Assembly: GCA_040756435.1 (NCBI GenBank)
Contig: JBFLZD010000010.1
Location: 1 to 64,000 of the forward strand
Reading direction: 5' to 3'
Origin: Spirochaetota bacterium
GTDB taxonomy: Bacteria; Spirochaetota; UBA4802; UB4802
DNA: 64,000 bases
The notes under the pieces were generated by a model. That model was not told where the DNA came from. It worked only from the letters and a program-made list of their open reading frames with translations, and ran no database searches. A program made the position numbers and the translations under genes. Within the stretch, counting starts at the first letter, position 1. Each line of letters begins with the position of its first letter. Below are positions 37,863-46,772 of this stretch, piece by piece.

Positions 37863-39020
37863 TTATTGGTATTCACTTAATACATTTGATGCAATAACAA
37901 GCCGCTGTATTTCAGATGTCCCTTCATATATTTCGGTAATTCTTGAATCACGGTAAAATCTTTCTGCAGGGTAATCTTTAATATACCCATATCCTCCAAA
38001 AATTTGCAATGCTTTATGTGTTGCCCTGTGCGAAGCTTCCGAAGCAAAAAGTTTTGCCATGGCTGCATTTTTTGAATAACGCCTGCGGTCAGGGCCGCTA
38101 CCAATAAGCATTGCAGCCTGATAGGTTAAAAGTCGTGCGGCCTGAATTTCAGTAGCCATGTCAGCAATCATCCATTGAATTGCTTGCTGACGTGCTATGG
38201 GCTGGTTAAACTGCACTCGTTCAAGCGAGTATTTAACAGCAGCATCCATTGCTGCCTGTGCAATGCCCAATGCCTGAGCAGCAATGCCAACTCTACCGCC
38301 ATCCAGAGTATGCATGGCAATTTTAAAACCGTCACCTTTTTTGCCCAAAAGGTTTTCTTCAGGAAGCTCACAGTTTTCAAATACAAGTTCAGTTGTTGAT
38401 GATGCACATATTCCTAATTTATCTTCGGTTTTGCCAACTGAAAATCCCGGAGTTCCTTTTTCCACAATAAACATACTAAGGCCTTTATGGCCAACGCCCT
38501 TCTCGGTAACTGCCATAACAACGGCAACATTGGCAACACCACCGTTGGTTATAAAATTTTTTGTGCCATTGAGTACCCACTTGCCATTCTTAAATTCAGC
38601 AGTAGTTTTGGTCCCTGCTGCATCAGAACCGGCATTGGGTTCGGTGATGCCAAAACAGCCAATCCATTCACCTGAGCATAATTTTGGCAGGTATTTCTTT
38701 TTCTGCTGCTCAGTACCAAAGTAATAAATAGGTGACAGGCACAATGAGTTATGAGCAGATACAATAACTCCTGTTGATGCACACCCGCGGGAAATTTCTT
38801 CAACAGCGATGGCATAGGTAAGGTAATCCATTCCCGATCCGCCATATTCTTCCGGGTAAACAACACCCATCATCCCCATTTCCCCTAATTTTTTAACATG
38901 TTCCCATGGAAATTCATGTGTGCGGTCATAATGTTCAGCTTTTGGTGCAAGTTCGTTTTCTGCAAACTTCCTGCACATATCTTTGACCATCTGTTGTTCT
39001 TCAGATAAATTAAAATCCAT
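37863..39020 (-). CDS. acyl-CoA dehydrogenase, short/medium-chain type
   Basis: A 385-residue acyl-CoA dehydrogenase of classic length. FNLSEEQQMVKDMCRKFAENELAPKAE is the N-terminal helix; IGCFGITEPNAGSDAAGTKTTA and FITNGGVANV form the flavin and substrate site. The C-terminal LQIFGGYGYIKDYPAERFYRDSRITEIYEGTSEIQRLVIA has the catalytic Glu in YEGTSE, typical of short-chain (butyryl) and related dehydrogenases. ATG at 39020 has AAGGAGATCGG upstream. Probably works with the crotonase at 12403 in fatty-acid or butyrate-type metabolism; an electron-transfer flavoprotein gene is not adjacent. Confidence 0.94.
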   Translation of the reverse strand: MDFNLSEEQQMVKDMCRKFAENELAPKAEHYDRTHEFPWEHVKKLGEMGMMGVVYPEEYGGSGMDYLTYAIAVEEISRGCASTGVIVSAHNSLCLSPIYYFGTEQQKKKYLPKLCSGEWIGCFGITEPNAGSDAAGTKTTAEFKNGKWVLNGTKNFITNGGVANVAVVMAVTEKGVGHKGLSMFIVEKGTPGFSVGKTEDKLGICASSTTELVFENCELPEENLLGKKGDGFKIAMHTLDGGRVGIAAQALGIAQAAMDAAVKYSLERVQFNQPIARQQAIQWMIADMATEIQAARLLTYQAAMLIGSGPDRRRYSKNAAMAKLFASEASHRATHKALQIFGGYGYIKDYPAERFYRDSRITEIYEGTSEIQRLVIASNVLSEYQ

Positions 39021-39213
39021 AAGCCGATCTCCTTATACTATCTCTATAAATATTTTCTGTATACTATCGTTTCATATATGGATTTATTTTGTCAAGGCAA
39101 TAACAATTGACAGGTAAAAAGCATGGATTTTTTATGTTGAAAAAAAGGCTGGTACATACTACAAATGGCTATAGTATTTATGCGGCGATAGTAACTGATG
39201 AGGGATGAACAGT

Positions 39214-40275
39214 ATGGTAAAAAAAATATTGATGGCAATAGCCTATAGTATGCTTGTTTCATGCGGTTATTTCAGGGTGACCGATCTTTCAGCGAGCAAG
39301 GTTTGTGCAATTCCGTCAGGAGCAGCATTAGGTGCGGTAAGTATTAACTATAATGAATCAGGCCTTCTTGATATGAGTTTTGGTGTTCTTCTGGCAGATG
39401 ATAAAGTTTACGTTAAGGATAATATCCAGAAGAAAGTGCTTGTATTTGACAGGGATGGAAAATGTTTAATTGCTATTGGTAATATCAGTGCAACGGCAGA
39501 AGGCAAGGATATAAAAAAAACACAGGTTAAATTTGACATAATAGGCACCATGGTTGCCGATTCAGATGAAAACCTGTATGTACAAAATAGGCTTGCGTCT
39601 GTCCAGCGCATTGATGCGGCGGGAACGCCAATTGATATGTCACCTTCTTTTATACTGGTTTTTGACCAGGATGGCAAACTACAATACACAATAGGTCAGA
39701 CGGGAATGCCAACAGTTCCTTTTTACTATATTGAGCATTTGGAGATAGATAAAAAAAACAGGCTTTTTGTTATAGCGCGCACGTATGATATATGGAGCGT
39801 TTACCGCTTTGATAAACGCCAGAGGGATTATTACATGACGTTTACCCGAAATTACTTTGTAGACGCGGTTGATGCCACAACATCATATACCGGCAAGATA
39901 GAAAATATCAGGATATTACATAGTGGCGATAGCTTCTTGCTTTCAGTTGCCTTTTACAATAACACCCGGTTTAAATACAGAAAGTTATACCAGTTTGATA
40001 TTAAAGAATCAAAGCCTGTTGAATTGTTAAAAATATCCGAGCCAAAGAATGAATTATTTACGGTGGTGCAGAATAAATATATCTATATGTGGAATGTTGA
40101 TGAAACCAACGAAGTAAAGTTTATGCTGTATAATTTTGATGGTACAATGATTGGGAATGTACGGTGCAAATTCCCGGGACAGGCATTGTTTTCGGATATA
40201 GATATTACCAATGAGGGTAAATTATATTCCTACCATGCCTACTCAACAGGATTAGAAGTATATGAATGGAAGTGA
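39214..40275 (+). CDS. lipoprotein, predicted NHL/beta-propeller type
   Basis: A 353-residue exported protein. I choose the ATG at 39214, since GATGAGGG lies nine bases before it; the ATG at 39205 touches that ribosome site. The signal peptide ends in a lipobox-like AYSMLVSC. The mature part shows repeated short beta patterns with KVYVKDNIQKKVLVFDRDGKCL, NLYVQNRLASVQRIDAAG, SFILVFDQDGKLQYTIG and LFVIARTYDIWSVYRFDK, consistent with an NHL-like propeller, as in several Leptospira lipoproteins. GCGATAGT lies at 39185-39192. The nnr gene follows by three bases, so they are likely co-transcribed. Confidence 0.75.
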   Translation: MVKKILMAIAYSMLVSCGYFRVTDLSASKVCAIPSGAALGAVSINYNESGLLDMSFGVLLADDKVYVKDNIQKKVLVFDRDGKCLIAIGNISATAEGKDIKKTQVKFDIIGTMVADSDENLYVQNRLASVQRIDAAGTPIDMSPSFILVFDQDGKLQYTIGQTGMPTVPFYYIEHLEIDKKNRLFVIARTYDIWSVYRFDKRQRDYYMTFTRNYFVDAVDATTSYTGKIENIRILHSGDSFLLSVAFYNNTRFKYRKLYQFDIKESKPVELLKISEPKNELFTVVQNKYIYMWNVDETNEVKFMLYNFDGTMIGNVRCKFPGQALFSDIDITNEGKLYSYHAYSTGLEVYEWK

Positions 40276-40278
40276 TAC

Positions 40279-41850
40279 ATGAAGGTAGTCACAGCGCAGC
40301 AAATGCAGGAAATTGACCGTATCACCATACAGCAGTATGGAATCCCCGGTGAAGTGCTGATGGCGCTGGCAGGCAAGTCAGTTGCTGATTATGTATTGCA
40401 TACTGTTAAAGCTAACAGTGTTGCAGTTTTCTGCGGAGTGGGCAATAACGGAGGTGATGGCTTTGTTGCTGCATATCTGCTATCACAGCACTTGCCTGTT
40501 GATGTATTTATACTGGGTAACACCGACAAGCTTACACCTTCATCAAAAATATACTATGATGTATGCCAGCATGCCAAAGTACGGTGTTTTGCAATTTCCT
40601 CTGAATCGCTGCCAACAATACATTGGGAAACCTATGATTGTATCATTGATGCGCTGACCGGTACGGGATTTTCAGGCAAGCCAAAAGGTTTATTAGAGCA
40701 GGTGATTAGTTACATTAATAAAAGCGGAAAAATGGTCATTGCCATAGATATGCCAAGCGGGCTTCCTGCAGATGGTGCAGTTGAATCCGAGCCAATTGTA
40801 CAGGCGCATACTACCATAACCATGGGACTTCCCAAGATTAATTTAGTTACCTATCCTGGCAAGTACTATGCAGGCAATGTCATCGTTGCTGATATTGGAT
40901 TTCCTTCTGCGCTGTGTACATCAGGGGACATTTGTCGGCAGCTTATTGATGAAGAGTTTTTCACCAGTAACTATCGCCCCGCTACTCACTATGATGCTCA
41001 TAAAGGCGCAAATGGCCATCTTTTGTGCATAGGCGGATTTGACGGTATGGAAGGTGCAATCCTGCTATGTGCAAAGGCCGCTTTTGCAGCAGGCATAGGG
41101 TTAGTAACACTCGTAACAACTCAGCAGTCGCGTGCAATTATTGCTGGTAAAATTCCCGAGGCCATCACGCGCGCTTTGAACGCTACAGCCAATGAACCTT
41201 TTGTAAAAGATATGTATAATACTGTTGAGTTTACGAGCATATATAAAGAAATGCTGGCACAACTTGAAAATATAGTACAGCTTTCACGTCCCACTGTGTG
41301 TATTATTGGTCCCGGCCTGGGAAGAAATGCAAGTTCAGCAGCAACAGTTGCAGCTTGCTTGAAAATTGCGCACACAATAAAGTTACCCATAATTATTGAT
41401 GGTGATGGGTTGTATTGTTTAGCACAGCTTCCTGAAGCAAAGCTTCCTTTACACTGTATTATTACGCCACATTTTAAAGAAGCAGAACGGCTCACTGGTA
41501 CTGCTGTCAGTGATTTAAAGAAAAACCGTTTGCTTTCAGCAGAAGGCCTGGCACATAAGATACAATGTATTGTAGTGTTGAAAGGCCCAGCATCCATAGT
41601 AACTAATGGTAGCGCTACCTATATAAACACAACGGGTAATCCTGCGCTTGCAACAGGAGGTTCGGGTGATGTGCTTTCGGGTATTATGGGGTCATTGCTT
41701 GCAAAAGGATATGAGCCTGCGATTGCAGCAGCACTGGGCGTTTACATACACGGCAAAGCTGCTGATGTCTACTACTGCGAAACTGGCAACACCATGATGC
41801 AGGCCAGTGATATTGTAGAGTATATACGTAAAGCGGTGAAACAAACTTAA
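40279..41850 (+). CDS. nnr: bifunctional NAD(P)H-hydrate epimerase / dehydratase
   Basis: A 523-residue enzyme that repairs NAD(P)H hydrates. The N-terminal epimerase (NnrE, about 1-215) shows MKVVTAQQMQEIDRITIQQYGIPGEVLM, VFCGVGNNGGDGFVAA and AIDMPSGLPADG. The C-terminal ADP/ATP-dependent dehydratase (NnrD, about 225-523) has GANGHLLCIGGFDGMEGAILLCAKAAFAAGIGLVT, PIIIDGDGLYC, and the closing GNPALATGGSGDVLSGIMGSLLAKG with the catalytic Asp. Fusion of the two is common in bacteria. Coupled to the lipoprotein gene upstream; convergent with the exporter operon, whose last gene overlaps by 4 bases. Confidence 0.95.
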   Translation: MKVVTAQQMQEIDRITIQQYGIPGEVLMALAGKSVADYVLHTVKANSVAVFCGVGNNGGDGFVAAYLLSQHLPVDVFILGNTDKLTPSSKIYYDVCQHAKVRCFAISSESLPTIHWETYDCIIDALTGTGFSGKPKGLLEQVISYINKSGKMVIAIDMPSGLPADGAVESEPIVQAHTTITMGLPKINLVTYPGKYYAGNVIVADIGFPSALCTSGDICRQLIDEEFFTSNYRPATHYDAHKGANGHLLCIGGFDGMEGAILLCAKAAFAAGIGLVTLVTTQQSRAIIAGKIPEAITRALNATANEPFVKDMYNTVEFTSIYKEMLAQLENIVQLSRPTVCIIGPGLGRNASSAATVAACLKIAHTIKLPIIIDGDGLYCLAQLPEAKLPLHCIITPHFKEAERLTGTAVSDLKKNRLLSAEGLAHKIQCIVVLKGPASIVTNGSATYINTTGNPALATGGSGDVLSGIMGSLLAKGYEPAIAAALGVYIHGKAADVYYCETGNTMMQASDIVEYIRKAVKQT

Positions 41851-42761
41851 CCTTTAGCACTCATCACAAAAACGTCTTCTAATGTTGGGAGTATTGGTTC
41901 AATGGTAACAGTATGAATGTTGTGTGATTGTAACAGTTTTTTTATGACAGTAAATTGTTTACATTGTTTTTCAAGAACAACATGAAGGTCAGTCCCAAAG
42001 AGAGCTACTTCAATAACAAAATTTTCTTTACTCAGCACATTGTATGCTTCAAGGTAACTATCGGTCACAATTTTTACAATAGTGTAGGGTAGTTTTTCTT
42101 TCAAGCCCTGAGGTGTATCAAGGGCAATAATTCTTCCTGCAATAATAAGTGCAATGCGGTTACAGTGCTCTGCTTCGTCCATATAATGGGTTGTTACAAA
42201 AACTGTTTTACCTTCTTTTGCCAGTGTGTAAATCTCATCCCAGAAGATTCGTCGCATTAAAGGGTCAACACCTGAGGTTGGTTCATCTAGAAATAAAATC
42301 TGCGGATCATGAATCAGAGCCGAGCCTAATGCAAGGCGTTGCTTAATGCCAAGGGGCAGGTTTTTCACCAGGCTGTACCTGTGGTCTTTGATATTTACCA
42401 GTTCATAAATGAAGTTCATACGTTGCTTTAAAACATTTGTGCTAAGACCATATACTGTGCCATAAAATTCTAAATTTTCCTCAATAGTAAGATCCTCATA
42501 CAGGGAAAATTTTTGCGACATATAGCCAATAATTTTTTTTATGTCCCACTGCTGACTGACGATATCAAGTCCTCCTACGCTTCCTGTTCCTTCATCAGGT
42601 TGCAATAATCCACATAGCATTTTTATGGTGGTGCTTTTACCAGCACCATTGGGTCCAAGCAGTCCAAAAATTTCACCCTTAGCTACAGAAAAGCTTACCC
42701 TATCAACAGCAGTAAAATCCCCAAAACGCTTTGTGATGTTTTCAACTATTACTGTTTCCAT
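41847..42761 (-). CDS. ABC transporter ATPase (second ATPase of the exporter)
   Basis: A 304-residue drug-exporter type ATPase. METVIVENITKRFGDFTAVDRVSF starts the domain; Walker A is LLGPNGAGKSTTIKMLCGL, the signature LPLGIKQRLALGSALIHDPQILFLDEPTSGVDP includes an unusual LPLGI in place of LSGGM, and the H-loop is VFVTTHYMDEAEH. ATG at 42761 has AAAGGAC upstream. The stop codon overlaps the end of nnr by four bases. It is the last gene of the exporter operon and pairs with permease genes just upstream, making a two-ATPase, two-permease system like the YbhF halves of E. coli YbhFSR. Confidence 0.9.
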   Translation of the reverse strand: METVIVENITKRFGDFTAVDRVSFSVAKGEIFGLLGPNGAGKSTTIKMLCGLLQPDEGTGSVGGLDIVSQQWDIKKIIGYMSQKFSLYEDLTIEENLEFYGTVYGLSTNVLKQRMNFIYELVNIKDHRYSLVKNLPLGIKQRLALGSALIHDPQILFLDEPTSGVDPLMRRIFWDEIYTLAKEGKTVFVTTHYMDEAEHCNRIALIIAGRIIALDTPQGLKEKLPYTIVKIVTDSYLEAYNVLSKENFVIEVALFGTDLHVVLEKQCKQFTVIKKLLQSHNIHTVTIEPILPTLEDVFVMSAKG

Positions 42762-42765
42762 ATTA

Positions 42766-43914
42766 CTATGTCCTTTTGCCAAATTGCCAAACGCTTATCC
42801 TGAGTATTCCTATTCCCATAATTAAAAGGATGAGCATGTTTTGCCACAGATAGGTAAACCCTGTGCCTTTTAAAAATACACTGCGGACAATCTCAACAAA
42901 ATAGCGCATGGGGTTTACATACGTTATAAGCTGAAAGATGAGTGGCATGGAGTATATGGGGAATATAACGCCCGAAAGCAATATTGCCGGCACAAAGAAC
43001 ATAAATGATGACAGCATGGCCTGTTGCTGTGTTGATGACACGGTTGATATGAAAAGTCCAATGGCTAATGTAGAAATAATGTAAATTGCACCACATAGCA
43101 AAAGAAAGATGAAACTACCCCTGAAAGGAATGCCAAACCAGAAAATGGCAATGGCGGTTATGATGAAAATGTCAACAAACGCAATAATGGCAAAGGGTAC
43201 TAATTTGCCAATGATGTATTCATTGGGCTTCAGTGGTGATACCTTAATCTGTTCCATGGTGCCAGCTTCCCGTTCTTTAACAATGGACATTGCCGTCAGC
43301 ATGATGGTAATAAGGGAGATAAGCATCGCAATCACTCCGGGAAGATAAAAATTAATGCTTTTTAAATCCTGATTAAACCAGTACCGTGGAATAAGTTCAA
43401 TGGTACCTGATGAAATGCCAGATTTTAGCCGTTGCATCACTTTTATGGTAATGGTGCTGATAAAGCGTTCCTGCACATACGAAAGTGTTAATGCATTAAT
43501 GTATGATTGAATCACAGAAGCCCTGCTAGAATCAGTGCCATCTAATATCACCTGCAATGAAACAGGTTTGCCAATCTTTAAATTCTTGCCAAAATTATTG
43601 GGGATCTCTAAATAAAAATCAATGTCACCTTTTTCAATCAAACGCAATGATTGCTCTGGCGAATCTACATATGCATACATTTGAAAGTAGGGGGAAGCAA
43701 CAAACTGCTGAAGAAACTGCCTGCTCAATGATGTGCGGTCTCTGTCAAAAACTGCAAACGAGACATTAGTGACATCAGTATTAACCGCATAGCCAAACAC
43801 CAGTGACATAAGAATAGGTGGCACAATCATAATTGCCCTCAGTTTAGGGTCGCGCATGACAAGAGCAAATTCTTTTTTTATCATTATCCTGATATTGTTT
43901 AGCGATAGTTTCAT
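42766..43914 (-). CDS. ABC-2 type permease (YhhJ/YbhR-like)
   Basis: A 382-residue permease. An N-terminal helix (IMIVPPILMSLVFGYAV) is followed by a large extracytoplasmic domain (VSFAVFDRDRTSLSRQFLQQF to FYLEIPNNFGKN) and five more helices; REAGTMEQIKVSPLKPNEYIIGKLVPF is the typical ABC-2 cytoplasmic loop. The final LLSGVIFPIYSMPLIFQLITYVNPMRYFVEIVRS motif is family-specific. The reverse complement of its first codons carries GCGATAGT (43902-43909). It is similar in plan to its neighbour, with the gene start five bases after the neighbour's stop. Confidence 0.92.
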   Translation of the reverse strand: MKLSLNNIRIMIKKEFALVMRDPKLRAIMIVPPILMSLVFGYAVNTDVTNVSFAVFDRDRTSLSRQFLQQFVASPYFQMYAYVDSPEQSLRLIEKGDIDFYLEIPNNFGKNLKIGKPVSLQVILDGTDSSRASVIQSYINALTLSYVQERFISTITIKVMQRLKSGISSGTIELIPRYWFNQDLKSINFYLPGVIAMLISLITIMLTAMSIVKEREAGTMEQIKVSPLKPNEYIIGKLVPFAIIAFVDIFIITAIAIFWFGIPFRGSFIFLLLCGAIYIISTLAIGLFISTVSSTQQQAMLSSFMFFVPAILLSGVIFPIYSMPLIFQLITYVNPMRYFVEIVRSVFLKGTGFTYLWQNMLILLIMGIGILRISVWQFGKRT

Positions 43915-43919
43915 GGTAA

Positions 43920-45059
43920 CTATCCTGCATACCGTAAATTAATTTTTTTAATGCCAATGATAATCATAATACATGCAAACACTGTCATAAAAATGATCTG
44001 AGTTGTAAGCAGTGATGCGGCTAATCCTTTTAGCGCAATACCTTTTATGAGTGCAATCATATAGCGTGCCGGAATGATGTACGTTATAGCCTGGAGGATA
44101 ATTGGCATATTTTTAATGGGAAATATAAAACCTGATAAAAGAATGGTTGGCAGATACGTTGCTATCATTGCCACCTGAATTGAAAGCACCTGTATGCGCG
44201 TAGCCGAAGAGATAACCAGTCCAAAGGTGCAGGTGCCAATTAAGAATAATATTGAAACAAGTAAAAGTTCGGTAAAACTTCCCCTGACAGGAATATTAAA
44301 TACAAAGTAGCCAACAACGTAGGTAATGACCACATCAAACATGCCTATGAAAATATAGGGAATGAGTTTGCCAGCAATCACTTCCCATGAGCGCACAGGC
44401 GTTGTAATAAGGCTTTCCATGGTACCACGTTCCCATTCACGGCTTATTGCAAGAGAGGTGATGAGTGCGCTGATTATAGCAAGCACTATAACGATGATGC
44501 CTGGCACTACAAAATTTTTACTCTGCAATTCTTCGTTATACCATACACGGCTTTCAATATTTACCGGTATCTGTATTGAGCCAAAGCCTGCACGGTTCAG
44601 GTGTTCCTGCATCCATGCAATATTATACTGTGATACAATAGCATTAAAATATGCTGAAGCGATAGTAGCCGACATGGAATCTGATGCATCTACTATAAGC
44701 TGCAGGTGCACCGATTGCCCGCTTTTTACGTTTTCAGTAAAATTGTACGGGATGATCAGCGCTGCAACTGCTTTACCGCTGTCAATTGCTGAATCGATAT
44801 CATTGTATTTTGTTACATAGCCTTTGCAGGTAAGGTATTCACTGTGCATGAAGATTTCGGAAAATTGTCGTGATGTAGGTGTTTTATCCTGATCATAGAT
44901 AATAAATGCAACGTTTTTCACATCCATATTCAGCGCGTAACCAAATATGAGCACTAAAAACGCAGGCGTAATGAGTGCAAGGATAAGACTGCGGATATCC
45001 CTGTAGATGTGGATCCATTCCTTTTGAGCTATCGCCATAATTCGTATAATTATTTTCAT
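43920..45059 (-). CDS. ABC-2 type permease (YbhS-like)
   Basis: A 379-residue permease with the same layout as the next gene downstream, so the two are probably an ancient duplication. IRSLILALITPAFLVLIFGYALNMDVKNVAFIIYDQDKTPTSRQF, WERGTMESLITTPVRSWEVIAGKLIPY and TILLSGFIFPIKNMPIILQAITYIIPARYMIALIKG are the family landmarks. Both permeases together would make the heterodimeric inner-membrane channel of a tripartite exporter. It begins one base after the ATPase stop upstream. An octamer (44659) is inside. Confidence 0.92.
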   Translation of the reverse strand: MKIIIRIMAIAQKEWIHIYRDIRSLILALITPAFLVLIFGYALNMDVKNVAFIIYDQDKTPTSRQFSEIFMHSEYLTCKGYVTKYNDIDSAIDSGKAVAALIIPYNFTENVKSGQSVHLQLIVDASDSMSATIASAYFNAIVSQYNIAWMQEHLNRAGFGSIQIPVNIESRVWYNEELQSKNFVVPGIIVIVLAIISALITSLAISREWERGTMESLITTPVRSWEVIAGKLIPYIFIGMFDVVITYVVGYFVFNIPVRGSFTELLLVSILFLIGTCTFGLVISSATRIQVLSIQVAMIATYLPTILLSGFIFPIKNMPIILQAITYIIPARYMIALIKGIALKGLAASLLTTQIIFMTVFACIMIIIGIKKINLRYAG

Positions 45060-45060
45060 A

Positions 45061-45975
45061 TTATTGTGCCTTTGCTATTGCTTCCACAAATGTATCTTCA
45101 AGTGAAGGAATAACTTCACGTATAGAAATAACACTAATACGGTGTTTAACACACAACAAGCTGATTTCCTTTTTTGCCCTGTGAACATTGTCCACAAACA
45201 CGCGCACCGCATTACCACTGCGCACTGCATGGCAATAGTGCGGGTGTTGCCGTAACATCTTTTCGGTTCCAACAGGATTTTTACTTTGAATTTCAATCAG
45301 AGGTTTACCAATCATTGACTTAACAGTGGCAGGTGTGTCCACAGTAAAAAAAGATCCATTGTACATCAGTGCAACCCTATTGCAGCGTTCAGCTTCATCT
45401 AAGTATGCAGTGCTCACCATAATGGTAACACCTTCCACACACAGGTCGTACAAGATGCGCCAGAATTCTCGACGTGAAACAGGGTCAACGCCGTTAGTGG
45501 GTTCATCAAGCAGAAGCACAAGCGGCCGGTGCACAAGGCAGCACGCAAGCCCTAACTTCTGTTTCATGCCACCAGAAAGTTTACCAGCAAGCCTGTCCTT
45601 AAACGGTTCTAAGTTGCTGAAGCGCCACAGTACCGGCAACATTTTTTGAATTTCTTTCTGGCGCATACCAAAGATCTTCCCAAAAAATGTGATGTTTTCA
45701 AGCACTGTTAAATCTTCGTATAGCCCAAAGCGCTGCGGCATGTAGCCAATGTGTTCTTTAACATAGTAGATATCATCGTCATAGGGCCTGCCGTCAAAAT
45801 ACAGGTTGCCACTATCAGGCTGTAATATCCCGGCAACCAACCTGAGCAAGGTGCTTTTACCTGCACCATCAGGACCAACAATGCCAATGATCTCGCCCTT
45901 GCGCAGGGTAAGGTTTATATTGTTTACTGCTTTTATACCACCAAAAGATTTTGTGACATTCCTTACATCTATCAT
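45061..45975 (-). CDS. ABC transporter ATPase (first ATPase of the exporter)
   Basis: A 304-residue ATPase. MIDVRNVTKSFGGIKAVNNINLTL starts the domain; Walker A is VGPDGAGKSTLLRLVAGIL, the signature is KLSGGMKQKLGLACCLVHRP, Walker B is LVLLLDEPTNGVDP, with VSTAYLDEAERC instead of a standard H-loop (Ala-Tyr where Thr-His is usual). The same alteration is known in one half of YbhF-like ATPases, which suggests that one of the two ATP sites is degenerate. ATG overlaps the stop codon of hlyD (ATGA), with AGGTGAAC upstream. Confidence 0.9.
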   Translation of the reverse strand: MIDVRNVTKSFGGIKAVNNINLTLRKGEIIGIVGPDGAGKSTLLRLVAGILQPDSGNLYFDGRPYDDDIYYVKEHIGYMPQRFGLYEDLTVLENITFFGKIFGMRQKEIQKMLPVLWRFSNLEPFKDRLAGKLSGGMKQKLGLACCLVHRPLVLLLDEPTNGVDPVSRREFWRILYDLCVEGVTIMVSTAYLDEAERCNRVALMYNGSFFTVDTPATVKSMIGKPLIEIQSKNPVGTEKMLRQHPHYCHAVRSGNAVRVFVDNVHRAKKEISLLCVKHRISVISIREVIPSLEDTFVEAIAKAQ

Positions 45976-46772
45976 TGTTCACCTGTCAGTATTACTGCAT
46001 CTGCGGGCATCCCCGGCTTTAATTCTTTTCCGGAGTTGTCTATGGCAATCTTCACTGCAAAGACTAACTTCACGCGTTCCTCTTTTGTTTGAATAGTTTT
46101 TGGGGTAAATTCAGCCTTTTGGGCAATTGCAACAACCTTGCCGGTAAAAGTTTTATCCGGGTAACTATCGACAAAAACATGAGCCTTTTGTCCGTGTTTA
46201 ACCAGTCCAATATGCTTTTCGTTAACGAAGATTTTAATCCATGCTTTGGTAAGGTCAGCAAGCGTCATGATTGATGTGCCGGGAAAGGCAAGCTCACCCA
46301 CTTCTAAGTTTCGTGAAAGCACCACACCGCTGATTGGAGCATATAACACTGCTTGCTCAATGGTTGCCATAACATAATCGTAATTGCCCTTTGCAACGTT
46401 GTATGCTGCCACTGCGTTGTCAAACTCACGCTGCGATATGGAGCCGGTAGTAAAAAGTTCACGTGCTCGTTTCAGATTTTTTTCAGCGTTGTTCAGGTTT
46501 GCAAGTGCAGACAGTTTCTGTGCCGACAGTTCGTCATAGGCTAATTTTACAATTAAATCACCCTGCTTTACTTCTTCACCTTCGTCAAAGGGCAGGGAAA
46601 CAATCCTACCAGCAATTTTAGATGCAACCTCAATCTCAGTGACTTCAATGACACCGGAGCCTTCAATATGCTTGCCGTTTGTGCCCATATAGCGCACAAG
46701 CTCAAAATACAGTGTTACACCAACTACAACAATAAGTACAACAATAACAGGAATTATACGCTTATTTTTCAT
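45972..46772 (-). CDS. HlyD-family periplasmic adaptor (YbhG-like)
   Basis: A 266-residue membrane-fusion protein connecting inner-membrane exporter to TolC. An N-terminal anchor (RIIPVIVVLIVVVGVTLYFELV) is followed by the lipoyl half-motif GVIEVTEIEVASKIAGRIVSLPFDEGEEVKQGDLIVKL, a short coiled coil (ANLNNAEKNLKRARELFTTGSISQREFDNAVAAYNVAKGNYD), and the second half APISGVVLSRNLEVGELAFPGTSIMTLADL. ATG at 46772 has GGAGGTGCAC upstream and overlaps the end of tolC by 11 bases. Confidence 0.92.
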   Translation of the reverse strand: MKNKRIIPVIVVLIVVVGVTLYFELVRYMGTNGKHIEGSGVIEVTEIEVASKIAGRIVSLPFDEGEEVKQGDLIVKLAYDELSAQKLSALANLNNAEKNLKRARELFTTGSISQREFDNAVAAYNVAKGNYDYVMATIEQAVLYAPISGVVLSRNLEVGELAFPGTSIMTLADLTKAWIKIFVNEKHIGLVKHGQKAHVFVDSYPDKTFTGKVVAIAQKAEFTPKTIQTKEERVKLVFAVKIAIDNSGKELKPGMPADAVILTGEQ

